This document shows, piece after piece, positions 6,783-13,130 of a stretch of DNA of 13,863 nucleotides (its first letter is position 1; every line of letters starts with the position of its first letter). This DNA comes from an uncultured Lactobacillus sp. Lineage in GTDB: Bacteria > Bacillota > Bacilli > Lactobacillales > Lactobacillaceae. Position numbers and translations under genes: made by a program. Under the pieces are notes generated by a model that made no database searches, was not told the origin of the DNA, and worked only from the letters and a program-made list of their open reading frames with translations. The stretch is from assembly GCA_910587695.1 (NCBI GenBank), contig CAJUNC010000028.1, positions 1 through 13,863 on the forward strand, given 5' to 3'.

Positions 6783-7646
6783 CTATTTGACTAAGATCAA
6801 ATATCCATCTCGTTGCACAACTAGACCCGCTTTCATTAAATGACCGACTGCGCGTTTAAATTGTCCTTTACTGATCCCAAAATAGACTTTGATCTCGGCC
6901 GGATCACTCTTATCTGTAAACGGCAAACGCCCATCTGCATTATGTTGTAAAGCAGCTAAAAGCATTTGAGCATCATCACTAATAGCTTCATAAGCACGTG
7001 GACGCAATGAAAGATTCAATGTCCCATCTGGTCTTACTCCGATCACCCTAGCTTTAACTTCTTGACCTAAACGTGGTTCTTGATCACGTTCCGACGGATG
7101 AATAAATCCTAATTGATAATCTTTAGTGATAACATATGAACCTACCATCTTCAAACGATAGACCGTTGCTGTCACGTCTTTATTCATCATCTTTTGACTT
7201 GCAACATCACCTACAGCTTTAAACATCTCCATCGTAGCTAATTCGCCCCAAAGACGGCCTTTATCATCTACACGTAACGCGATCATTAAATGGTCGCCTG
7301 CTTTAGGCCAAAGATTTTGCAATTCAGGTAAAGTATCGGTCGAAACCACGATATCTTTGTTAGGTAGCCCGATATCAACGAAAACCCCTAAGCCACGTTG
7401 GACCTTTTTTACTTCCCCCCATGCATAACGATCAAAACCGCTCTTAGGCTCATTTTTAGTTAACTGTAATTCATGATCTTCATTTTCATAAGCAAAGCCT
7501 GAGATCATAGCCCCTAGTTTAGGTAACTTCAAAAGTTCGCTCTTAGCGATCCTAAAAGTCGTTCCTTCTTTTTGAGCAAAAACATAGTCTGCATTTTCGT
7601 CAATAACCATGGCAGTAATATTGCGTCCAATTAAATCTTTTAACAT
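6783..7646 (-). CDS. cvfB: S1-domain RNA-binding protein CvfB (YitL-like)
   Basis: An RNA-binding regulator of the conserved virulence factor B family, built of repeated S1-like OB folds and a C-terminal winged helix. In this 287-residue protein the S1-like parts lie at about 1-65, 74-140 (WGEVKKVQRGLGVFVDIGLP) and 155-215 (ending GTLNLSLRPR). The winged helix is at about 230-287 (VYFGISKGQFKRAVGHLMKAG). Length matches the family. ATG at 7646 is preceded by a rather distant AGGGG. It begins the gene run that continues to fur, 16 bp downstream. The RNA targets are not known from sequence. The region upstream is a 440-bp non-coding gap. Confidence 0.9.
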   Translation of the reverse strand: MLKDLIGRNITAMVIDENADYVFAQKEGTTFRIAKSELLKLPKLGAMISGFAYENEDHELQLTKNEPKSGFDRYAWGEVKKVQRGLGVFVDIGLPNKDIVVSTDTLPELQNLWPKAGDHLMIALRVDDKGRLWGELATMEMFKAVGDVASQKMMNKDVTATVYRLKMVGSYVITKDYQLGFIHPSERDQEPRLGQEVKARVIGVRPDGTLNLSLRPRAYEAISDDAQMLLAALQHNADGRLPFTDKSDPAEIKVYFGISKGQFKRAVGHLMKAGLVVQRDGYLILVK

Positions 7647-8035
7647 TATTATTATGACCCCTAACTATTCTGACTAGAAACTTCTTTCTCTATTTTACCT
7701 AAAAACACTATGAATTGCGAATTGTTGCGTTAAATATATCATAGATTATCATTATGTTCTCAGAAAATAGTGTCCTATCTCAACTTTTTAACATATTACT
7801 TATCCAAGCAAAACATGAGATTGAACAATAACGAAATGCACCAAAGTTTAAGTAATATCGCGCCGCAAATAATTATTATTAAATAACTTACTACTTTGTT
7901 TTGGGAACAATAGCTCGAATAAGCATTAAATAATTCAACAAGTTCATTCCATAATTAATTTTGATGCTATCACATCTAATTGTTTATTTTTTCTGCCCAC
8001 TATTTGCCCACTGGATGTATTTTTCCCATAAGTAC
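7647..8035. other. AT-rich non-coding gap between tsf and cvfB
   Basis: No open frame with a credible start and ribosome binding site was found on either strand. Visible structure: AACACTAT 7704-7711 facing ATAGTGT 7767-7773, and a tandem TGCCCACT separated by ATT at about 7994-8012. Minus-strand reading of the latter gives a short stop-terminated tail KYIQWANSGQKK with no gene body. The cvfB promoter should lie here, but no convincing -35/-10 pair was found. Confidence 0.5.
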
Positions 8036-8066
8036 AAAAAAAGAACCCCTGATAGATCAAGGGTCC
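8036..8066 (-). terminator. Terminator of tsf
   Basis: A 10-bp stem with two G-U pairs (GGACCCTTGA with TCAGGGGTTC, loop TCTA) followed by T7 on the minus strand, 21 bp after the tsf stop. Confidence 0.93.
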
Positions 8067-8087
8067 TAACGTTAAAATAAGCGAATG

Positions 8088-8963
8088 TTATTTAACTTGG
8101 CTCATAACTTCTTCTACAAAGTTATCAGCTTTCTTTTCGATACCTTCACCAACTTCGTAACGAACAAAGGATTTAACTTTGCCGTCCTTAGAAGCCATGA
8201 ATTTAGCAACTGTCAAGTCTGGGTCCTTAACAAATGCTTGGTCATCTAAAGCAACTTCAGCAAAGAACTTGTTCAAGCGACCTGCAACCATCTTTTCGAT
8301 GATGTTTTCTGGCTTGCCTTCATTCTTAGCTTCTTCAGTTAAAACTGCTTTTTCGTGTTCTACTTCACTAGCAGGCACTTGGTCGCGGTTCACGTACTTA
8401 GGATTGATAGCTGCAACGTGCATTGCAACGTCTTTAGCAGCCACTTCATCAGCACCTTCAACAACAGTTAAAACAGCGATCTTACCACCCATGTGTAAGT
8501 AAGCACCGAAGTTTTCGTTGTCAGCTTTTTCAACTAATTCAAAGCGACGCAATGTGATCTTTTCACCGATAACTTGTGTAGCTTCGATGATCTCTTCGTT
8601 GATCGTACCTTTGTCAGTCTTGATAGCCAAAGCAGCTTCTAAATCGGCTGGTTTATTTTCTGCGATCAAACCTGCAACACGTTTTACAAGGTCCTTGAAT
8701 TGTTGGTTTTGAGCAACAAAGTCTGTTTCAGCGTTGATCTCAACAACTGCAGCTGTGTTACCTACAACTTCAACGTCAGCTAAACCTTCAGCAGCAACAC
8801 GGTCGCTCTTCTTAGCAGCCTTTGCCATACCTTTTTCACGCAAGAAATCAATAGCTTTGTCCATGTCACCATCAACAGCAACTAAAGCTTTCTTAGCATC
8901 CATCATACCTACGCCAGTTTTTTCGCGTAATTCTTTTACTTGAGCAGCAGTAACTTTTGCCAT
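8088..8963 (-). CDS. tsf: Translation elongation factor Ts (EF-Ts)
   Basis: Guanine-nucleotide exchange factor that releases GDP from EF-Tu during translation elongation. The 291-residue protein has the N-terminal UBA-like domain with the signature ELREKTGVGMMDAKKAL (about residues 11-27). The core signature EINAETDFVAQN (about 75-86), which contacts EF-Tu, follows. The ATG at 8963 has AAGGAGG 8 to 14 nt upstream. It follows rpsB, as in nearly all bacteria, but an intrinsic terminator separates the two, and its own terminator follows. The usual next gene pyrH is absent here. Confidence 0.98.
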   Translation of the reverse strand: MAKVTAAQVKELREKTGVGMMDAKKALVAVDGDMDKAIDFLREKGMAKAAKKSDRVAAEGLADVEVVGNTAAVVEINAETDFVAQNQQFKDLVKRVAGLIAENKPADLEAALAIKTDKGTINEEIIEATQVIGEKITLRRFELVEKADNENFGAYLHMGGKIAVLTVVEGADEVAAKDVAMHVAAINPKYVNRDQVPASEVEHEKAVLTEEAKNEGKPENIIEKMVAGRLNKFFAEVALDDQAFVKDPDLTVAKFMASKDGKVKSFVRYEVGEGIEKKADNFVEEVMSQVK

Positions 8964-9012
8964 AGCCTAGTGGCCTCCTTAGAGTGATTAATTTGGAATA
9001 CTTTTGGTATAA

Positions 9013-9024
9013 ACACCATGGTGT
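9013..9024. repeat. 12-bp perfect palindrome in the tsf leader
   Basis: ACACCATGGTGT reads the same on both strands and is flanked by TTTGG (9003-9007) and CCAAA (9027-9031), which could extend it as a hairpin. It sits between the rpsB-tsf terminator and the tsf ribosome binding site, so it may be an operator or an RNA element. No regulator is recognised. Confidence 0.4.
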
Positions 9025-9040
9025 ACCCAAACCATAATTT

Positions 9041-9097
9041 AAAAAAAGGCCATCTCAAGACTAAGGCCAAAATGCCTACCTAAAACCTGAGACAGCC
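9041..9097 (-). terminator. Intercistronic terminator/attenuator between rpsB and tsf
   Basis: On the minus strand GGCTGTCTCA pairs with TGAGATGGCC (10 bp, two G-U pairs) and is followed by T7 (9047-9041). The long loop contains a second small GGC/GCC hairpin. It would set the ratio of rpsB to tsf transcripts by partial termination. Confidence 0.85.
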
Positions 9098-9109
9098 TAA
9101 GTTTATTAA

Positions 9110-9907
9110 CTATTCAGCATCTGTATCGTTGTTGCCTTCAACAACTTCAACGATTTCTTCGATGGATTCAACTTCTTCGCCGTTAGCAGCTTGGAAAGTT
9201 TCTTCTGAAACAGGTGCATCATCTTCGCCTTGACGACCTTCGATGATCGCATCTGCCATCTTAGATGTGATCAAACGTACGGCACGGATAGCATCATCGT
9301 TTGATGGGATCTTAACATCGATCTCATCTGGATCAGCATTTGTGTCGACCATAGCAACGATAGGAATGTTAAGCTTTTGTGCTTCCTTAACAGCGATACG
9401 TTCCTTGCGAGGATCCACGATGAACAATACATCAGGGATACGCGGCATATCTTCAATACCACCAAGGAATTTTTGAAGACGATCGCGTTCTTTGATCAAT
9501 AGGGCAACTTCTTTCTTAGGTAACACTTCAAATGTGCCATCTTCTTCCATTGCTTTGATCTCTTTTAGACGTTTGATACGTTTTTGGATCGTGTTCCAGT
9601 TTGTCAAAGTACCACCTAACCAACGATGGTTCACGTAGTATTGACCTGCACGTTTTGCTTCTTCTTCGATCGCATCTTGTGCTTGTTTCTTTGTACCAAC
9701 AAACAAGATAACACCATCGTTAGCAGCAGCATCTTTCATAAAATCGTAAGCATCGTCGATCAACTTAACAGTTTTTTGTAAGTCGATGATGTAGATACCA
9801 TTACGTTCTGTGAAGATGTACTTCTTCATCTTAGGGTTCCAACGACGTGTTTGGTGACCAAAATGTACACCAGCTTCAAGTAATTGTTTCATGGAAATAA
9901 CAGCCAT
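9110..9907 (-). CDS. rpsB: 30S ribosomal protein S2
   Basis: Component of the small ribosomal subunit, needed for S1 docking and mRNA binding. The 265-residue protein begins MAVISMKQLLEAGVHFGHQT and has the family stretches RRWNPKMKKYIFTERNGIYI (about 21-40), RWLGGTLTNW and IPIVAMVDTNADPD. It has the acidic C-terminal tail (after residue 225) common in lactobacilli. ATG at 9907 has GGAGG about 9 nt upstream. Transcribed from a strong promoter through a long structured leader, consistent with ribosomal-protein feedback control; a terminator separates it from tsf. Confidence 0.98.
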   Translation of the reverse strand: MAVISMKQLLEAGVHFGHQTRRWNPKMKKYIFTERNGIYIIDLQKTVKLIDDAYDFMKDAAANDGVILFVGTKKQAQDAIEEEAKRAGQYYVNHRWLGGTLTNWNTIQKRIKRLKEIKAMEEDGTFEVLPKKEVALLIKERDRLQKFLGGIEDMPRIPDVLFIVDPRKERIAVKEAQKLNIPIVAMVDTNADPDEIDVKIPSNDDAIRAVRLITSKMADAIIEGRQGEDDAPVSEETFQAANGEEVESIEEIVEVVEGNNDTDAE

Positions 9908-10024
9908 TACAATTAACCTCCAAAATAGTTTTAATTATCCTCCCCTATGTTCAACGATCAAAAAACTCAAATGAGCACTCTTTTGACCATCGCATAAGGT
10001 GTGAATTGTACCTTTATAGGCACT
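9908..10024 (-). promoter_or_regulatory. Structured rpsB leader
   Basis: About 117 nt between the predicted transcription start and the ATG. It holds a GTGCCT/ATAA/AGGTAC hairpin near the 5' end and a larger hairpin at 9988-9956: a 10-bp outer stem GGTCAAAAGA with TTTTTTGATC, and inside it CTCA/TGAG. There are two purine-rich sites, AGGGGAGG and TTGGAGG. S2-binding leaders that repress rpsB are known in bacteria; assignment to that class is inference. Confidence 0.55.
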
Positions 10025-10030
10025 CCTGAT

Positions 10031-10059
10031 ATTATAACCTACTCCTAGAGTAATTGCAA
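10031..10059 (-). promoter_or_regulatory. rpsB promoter
   Basis: TTGCAA (10059-10054) and a consensus TATAAT (10036-10031) on the minus strand with a 17-bp spacer. Transcription should start near 10024. Confidence 0.85.
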
Positions 10060-10070
10060 TCGTTTCTGTT

Positions 10071-10095
10071 AAAAAATCAAGCTTATTTTGCTTGA
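10071..10095 (-). terminator. Terminator overlapping the dehydrogenase stop codon
   Basis: Minus-strand hairpin TCAAGC/AAAATAA/GCTTGA followed by T6 (10076-10071). The TAA stop of the dehydrogenase gene lies within its loop. Confidence 0.8.
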
Positions 10096-11078
10096 ACTAA
10101 GGTCGGTGCCGTTCCAGTCTCGATCACCGATTTAGCCGAATCTAATGAGATATTTACCATATTTTCAACCGCTGTTTCAGTGTAAAAAGCAATGTGTGGC
10201 GTCATCACGACGTTATCTAACGCAACTAACTCTTTGAACAGCTCATCTTTAACACCTGTTTCATTTAGATCATGGTTAAAGATCGGCGTCTCAAATTCAT
10301 ACGTATCTAAACCAGCACCACCTAATTTGCCACTCTTCAAAGCCACAAGCAAAGCTTTAGCATCGATCAAAGAACCGCGAGCAGTATTGATGATATAAGC
10401 GCCATCTTTCATTTTTTCGATCATTTTAGCATCGATCAGATGACCATCTTTGTCAGAGCCTGGCATATGCAAGGTCAACACATCCGCTTTAGCTACCAGA
10501 TCTTCTAGCGTATCAACATAGATGCCCTCATTTTCCAATTTAGGATCATGATACGGATCAAAAGCCAAGATCTTAGCACCAAAGCCTTTATAAATATCGA
10601 TCGTAGCTTTACCGATCCGCCCCGTACCAACGACCCCGATCGTCAAAGCTCTGATCTCTTTACCAACAAAGGGGGCCCAGCGATAATCATTGGCAGCCAT
10701 TCGCTTGCGGAAAATATTTTGATTACGCAACAATTGTAGTAAGATCGCTACTGAAAATTCAGCGATCGCATTAGGCGAATATGCTGGCACATTAGTTACA
10801 GCGATCCCATATTTTTTAGCTTCAGCTAGGTCTAAATTATCCACCCCGACATTTCTGATCGAAACATCTTTGACGCCATAGCCAGCCAAAGTTTCAAAAA
10901 GCTCAGCTGGATAGGTACCAGTTTGAAAGCTGATGACGGCATCATATCCCTTAGATAAGCTCAAGTTTTCGGACGTAACTTCATCTGCAACTAATTTTAT
11001 TTCAATATTATTTTCTTGAGACCAATTTTCAAAATAAGCACGTTCATCTTGACGTACATTATACGCAATAAACTTCAT
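10083..11078 (-). CDS. D-2-hydroxyacid dehydrogenase (D-lactate / D-2-hydroxyisocaproate type)
   Basis: NADH-dependent enzyme that reduces a 2-keto acid (pyruvate or a branched-chain keto acid) to the D-hydroxy acid, regenerating NAD+. From ATG 11078 the protein has 331 residues. It has the Rossmann glycine motif GTGRIG (151-156), the NAD-ribose Asp D174 (AFDPY), substrate-side Y100, and the catalytic triad R234 (NTARG), E263 (DTYEFE) and H295 (TPHIAFY). YRWAP (132-136) resembles D-lactate dehydrogenases. NTARGSLIDA and the DTYEFET loop look more like D-2-hydroxyisocaproate dehydrogenases, so specificity is open. An upstream in-frame extension to GTG 11195 was rejected because MKFIAYNVRQDE is the normal N-terminus. 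No ribosome binding site lies at normal distance: GGAAGG is 44 nt upstream, behind a hairpin in an unusual structured leader. Confidence 0.9.
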   Translation of the reverse strand: MKFIAYNVRQDERAYFENWSQENNIEIKLVADEVTSENLSLSKGYDAVISFQTGTYPAELFETLAGYGVKDVSIRNVGVDNLDLAEAKKYGIAVTNVPAYSPNAIAEFSVAILLQLLRNQNIFRKRMAANDYRWAPFVGKEIRALTIGVVGTGRIGKATIDIYKGFGAKILAFDPYHDPKLENEGIYVDTLEDLVAKADVLTLHMPGSDKDGHLIDAKMIEKMKDGAYIINTARGSLIDAKALLVALKSGKLGGAGLDTYEFETPIFNHDLNETGVKDELFKELVALDNVVMTPHIAFYTETAVENMVNISLDSAKSVIETGTAPTLVQAK

Positions 11079-11199
11079 AACGAATTGCTGCACCAAATGT
11101 GAATCTAAATGAAGAAATGCAGCCTTCCTTTCTTGAATTTTAGCTAGCTTTCTCTTGATGATCTCACATTTTAACTTCAAATCTAAAGCTAGCACTTCA
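11079..11199 (-). promoter_or_regulatory. Candidate structured RNA leader of the dehydrogenase gene (copy 1)
   Basis: Minus-strand order: stem D GCTAGCTTT (11193-11185) with AAAGCTAGC (11151-11143). Inside it lie segment A TGAAG (11179-11175) and segment B AAATGTGA (11171-11164). Next comes the Shine-Dalgarno block AAGAAAGGAAGGCT (11134-11121), then hairpin C GCTGCA (11123-11118) with TGCAGC (11092-11087). The C loop carries A' CTTCA (11114-11110) and B' TCACATTT (11102-11095), complementary to A and B. After C, 8 nt lead to the ATG. The same order of parts is found upstream of plsC. All pairings are read directly; a regulatory role is inferred. Confidence 0.72.
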
Positions 11200-11205
11200 A
11201 TTTCT

Positions 11206-11214
11206 ACTATAACA
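11206..11214 (-). promoter_or_regulatory. Extended -10 promoter of the dehydrogenase gene
   Basis: TGTTATAGT on the minus strand (11214-11206) is an extended -10 element. The -35 region is poor. The predicted start near 11199 falls six bases before stem D of the structured leader. Confidence 0.55.
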
Positions 11215-11219
11215 TAAAT

Positions 11220-11507
11220 CTATTTTAACAAATATTTCTCAGCGACTCCATGTTTGCGCAAATACCATTCCTTTTGTTGGCGTGTTAGTTGTTTGAACGC
11301 GTATTCTTTTTTAAGTGCCAAACTTTTAGTCGCAAATTGCTCATGATAGATCATTTTCACAGGACGTCGAACGCGTGTATATTTAGCTCCCCGCCCACTA
11401 TTATGGGTCATTAAACGCTGTTTGAGGTCAGTCGTAAAGCCCGTATAAAAAGTGGCATCAACACAGCGTAAAACATAGAAAAAATACTGTTTATCCCGCT
11501 GTTCCAT
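11220..11507 (-). CDS. GIY-YIG domain protein, YazA/YhbQ family
   Basis: A 95-residue single-domain protein of the small GIY-YIG nuclease-like family. The motif appears as YVLRC...FYTGFT (residues about 11-25: the first half is FYV rather than GIY, the second YTG). It is followed by the arginine helix LKQRLMTHNSGRGAKYTRVRRP. The reading start overlaps the methyltransferase end by 17 nt, with AGGA about 10 nt before the ATG. The methyltransferase/GIY-YIG pair mirrors B. subtilis yabB-yazA. The cellular role and substrate of these short proteins are unsettled. Confidence 0.9.
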   Translation of the reverse strand: MEQRDKQYFFYVLRCVDATFYTGFTTDLKQRLMTHNSGRGAKYTRVRRPVKMIYHEQFATKSLALKKEYAFKQLTRQQKEWYLRKHGVAEKYLLK

Positions 11508-12249
11508 ATAAAATTTTCCTCATCTCAAGTGTATATTCATCATTTGCTTGATAGACTGTGATCGGAGACAAAAAGCGTAACCCACCTTTACGTCCATCTT
11601 TGATTGCTTCGACTAAGACCATATTGGCTTCACGTCCTTTTTTAGGATAGACTAGTTGGACCTTCTTTGGGGCTAACCGATTTTTTTGCATGCATTCAAA
11701 GATCTCAAAAAGTCTGTCAGGGCGATGAACAAAATAAGCTTTACCTTTAGTTTTTAAAAGCGCACTGCTCATTTCGATCGTTTGAGCTAAAGTCACCGTG
11801 ATCTCATGACGGGCCAACGCCAGATATGGATTAGGATTTTTTTTACTAGTCGGAAGATCTGAAAAGTACGGTGGATTACATGTGACCGTATCAAAGCTAT
11901 CTTTTTTCAAATACGTCAACGAATCATTTAGATCAAGATTCAAGACGGTCACCTGTTGTTCTAAAGAATTTAATTCGACACTGCGTTTAGCCATTTCAGC
12001 TAATTTAGGTTGGATCTCAACAGCCACGATCGAAGCTTTAGTTTTGTTTGTTAAAAATAGACCAACTGCTCCATTTCCCGCGCAAAGATCGACTATCTTG
12101 CCATTTTCTTTTTTAGTTGGGTCGGCAAAATGAGCCAATAACACTGCATCCAAAGAAAAAGAAAAAACTTTTGAACTTTGAATTATTTTGATATCGTTAG
12201 CGTATAACTGGTCGATCCGTTCATCTTCTCTTAATTCGATTTTATTCAA
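11491..12249 (-). CDS. TrmN6-like adenine-N6 methyltransferase (YabB family)
   Basis: SAM-dependent methyltransferase related to TrmN6, which makes N6-methyladenosine at A37 of tRNA1(Val). From the chosen start it has 252 residues. The N-terminal LREDERIDQL is followed by the SAM-binding motif I DLCAGNGAVG (54-63), acidic motif VAVEIQ, and the N6-adenine catalytic motif NPPY (125-128). TTG at 12249 is preferred because AGAAGGTG ends 7 nt upstream and the encoded MNKIELREDERID matches family N-termini. A TTG at 12288 lacks a ribosome binding site. It overlaps the downstream GIY-YIG gene. The exact RNA target is inferred from family only. Confidence 0.87.
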   Translation of the reverse strand: MNKIELREDERIDQLYANDIKIIQSSKVFSFSLDAVLLAHFADPTKKENGKIVDLCAGNGAVGLFLTNKTKASIVAVEIQPKLAEMAKRSVELNSLEQQVTVLNLDLNDSLTYLKKDSFDTVTCNPPYFSDLPTSKKNPNPYLALARHEITVTLAQTIEMSSALLKTKGKAYFVHRPDRLFEIFECMQKNRLAPKKVQLVYPKKGREANMVLVEAIKDGRKGGLRFLSPITVYQANDEYTLEMRKILYGTAG

Positions 12250-12294
12250 ATCAAAACACCTTCTTTTACTCTTTAACGTGACTTGCAATTTTAA

Positions 12295-12306
12295 GCTAAA
12301 TTTAGC
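12295..12306. repeat. Palindrome GCTAAATTTAGC between divergent genes
   Basis: A 12-bp perfect palindrome between the start of the methyltransferase gene (-) and the plsC leader (+). It overlaps the expected -35 area of plsC and the likely start region of the methyltransferase message. It may be an operator; no regulator is recognised. Confidence 0.35.
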
Positions 12307-12319
12307 ATACTAAAAAATG

Positions 12320-12325
12320 TACAAT
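12320..12325 (+). promoter_or_regulatory. Candidate -10 element of plsC
   Basis: TACAAT, five of six matches to consensus, would start transcription near 12332, just before stem D of the structured leader. No good -35 hexamer lies 16-18 bp upstream. Confidence 0.4.
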
Positions 12326-12331
12326 AAATAA

Positions 12332-12455
12332 ATAGTGCTGTCCAAGTATTGAAGCCACTTGAAAGTTAAACTGTGAGTAGGCAAGCAGTAGCGCTATCTA
12401 AGAAAGGAAGGCTATAGAACTTTCAAATCTCTCACAGTCTATAGCAGTAAACACC
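12332..12455 (+). promoter_or_regulatory. Candidate structured RNA leader of plsC (copy 2)
   Basis: Order on the + strand: stem D TAGTGCTG (12333-12340) with CAG (12386-12388) and CGCTA (12392-12396), a 3-nt bulge between them. Inside it lie A TTGAAAGTT (12359-12367) and B ACTGTGAG (12370-12377). Then come the Shine-Dalgarno block AAGAAAGGAAGGCT (12400-12413) and hairpin C GCTATAG (12411-12417) with CTATAGC (12439-12445). The C loop consists of A' AACTTTCAA (12418-12426), ATCT and B' CTCACAGT (12431-12438), perfect complements of A (9 bp) and B (8 bp). Ten bases separate C from the ATG. A, B, A', B' is a pseudoknot order. The part order matches the leader of the dehydrogenase gene. Confidence 0.77.
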
Positions 12456-13082
12456 ATGTTTTATTCATTTATTCGAGGCCTAGTTAGGTTTCTTGTTTAT
12501 CTGATCAACGGTAAACCAAACTTTGAGGGCAAGGAAAACTTACCTTCAGGAAATTATATTTTGGTTGGCCCACACCGCACCTGGTTTGATCCCTTGTATT
12601 TTGCCTTAGCAGCTTCTCCCAAAAAGTTCAGCTTCATGGCAAAAGAAGAACTTTTCAAAAATCCAATTTTGCGGTTTATCTTAAAACATGCCAACGCTTT
12701 TCCGGTCGACCGAAAAAATCCAGGTCCCTCTGTGATCAAGACCCCCGTTAAGTTACTTAAAAAAAGTGATCTTTCTTTGATCATGTTTCCTTCTGGGACT
12801 AGACATTCACAGGAAATGAAAGGAGGCGTCGTTTTGATCGCTAAAATGACTGGTGTCCCGATCATTCCTGCCGTTTACCAAGGCCCTTTGACTTTAAAAG
12901 CACTATTTAGCCGTAAAAGGACAACAGTTCGCTTTGGCGAACCGATCTACGTTGATCGCAAAACTAAATTGACCGATGAGACCCAAGCAACGATCATCAC
13001 TGAAATGGAACAAGCCTTTACCAAACTGGACAAAGCGATCGATCCGAGCTTCCGCTACATCGATCCTACAACAAAAAAATAA
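12456..13082 (+). CDS. plsC: 1-acyl-sn-glycerol-3-phosphate acyltransferase (PlsC)
   Basis: Transfers a second acyl chain to lysophosphatidic acid, making phosphatidic acid for membrane lipids. The 208-residue protein starts with a hydrophobic membrane-facing segment (about 1-18). It carries acyltransferase motif I as HRTWFD (H40 to D45, the HX4D catalytic pair), motif III FPSGTR (111-116) and motif IV VPIIPA (134-139). In motif III a serine replaces the glutamate usual in FPEGTR. The ATG at 12456 is fixed by the typical MFYSFIRGLVRF start, yet GGAAGG is 44 nt upstream behind a hairpin. The gene stands alone between divergent and convergent neighbours, with a 16-bp-stem terminator after it. 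Confidence 0.93.
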   Translation: MFYSFIRGLVRFLVYLINGKPNFEGKENLPSGNYILVGPHRTWFDPLYFALAASPKKFSFMAKEELFKNPILRFILKHANAFPVDRKNPGPSVIKTPVKLLKKSDLSLIMFPSGTRHSQEMKGGVVLIAKMTGVPIIPAVYQGPLTLKALFSRKRTTVRFGEPIYVDRKTKLTDETQATIITEMEQAFTKLDKAIDPSFRYIDPTTKK

Positions 13083-13125
13083 CTAAAAATAGGTTGGACG
13101 CGTAAGTCACAACCTATTTTTAGTT
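13081..13125 (+). terminator. Bidirectional terminator between plsC and yneF
   Basis: Perfect 16-bp inverted repeat (13081-13096 with 13110-13125, AACTAAAAATAGGTTG and its complement), loop 13 nt, with A/T runs in the arms. It lies between convergent stops and can serve both genes. Confidence 0.88.
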
Positions 13126-13130
13126 TTAAA

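Noticed and set aside
11079..11195. N-terminal extension of the dehydrogenase from GTG 11195
   Set aside because: The extra 39 residues match no family N-terminus and coincide with the structured leader; MKFIAYNVRQDE is the usual start.
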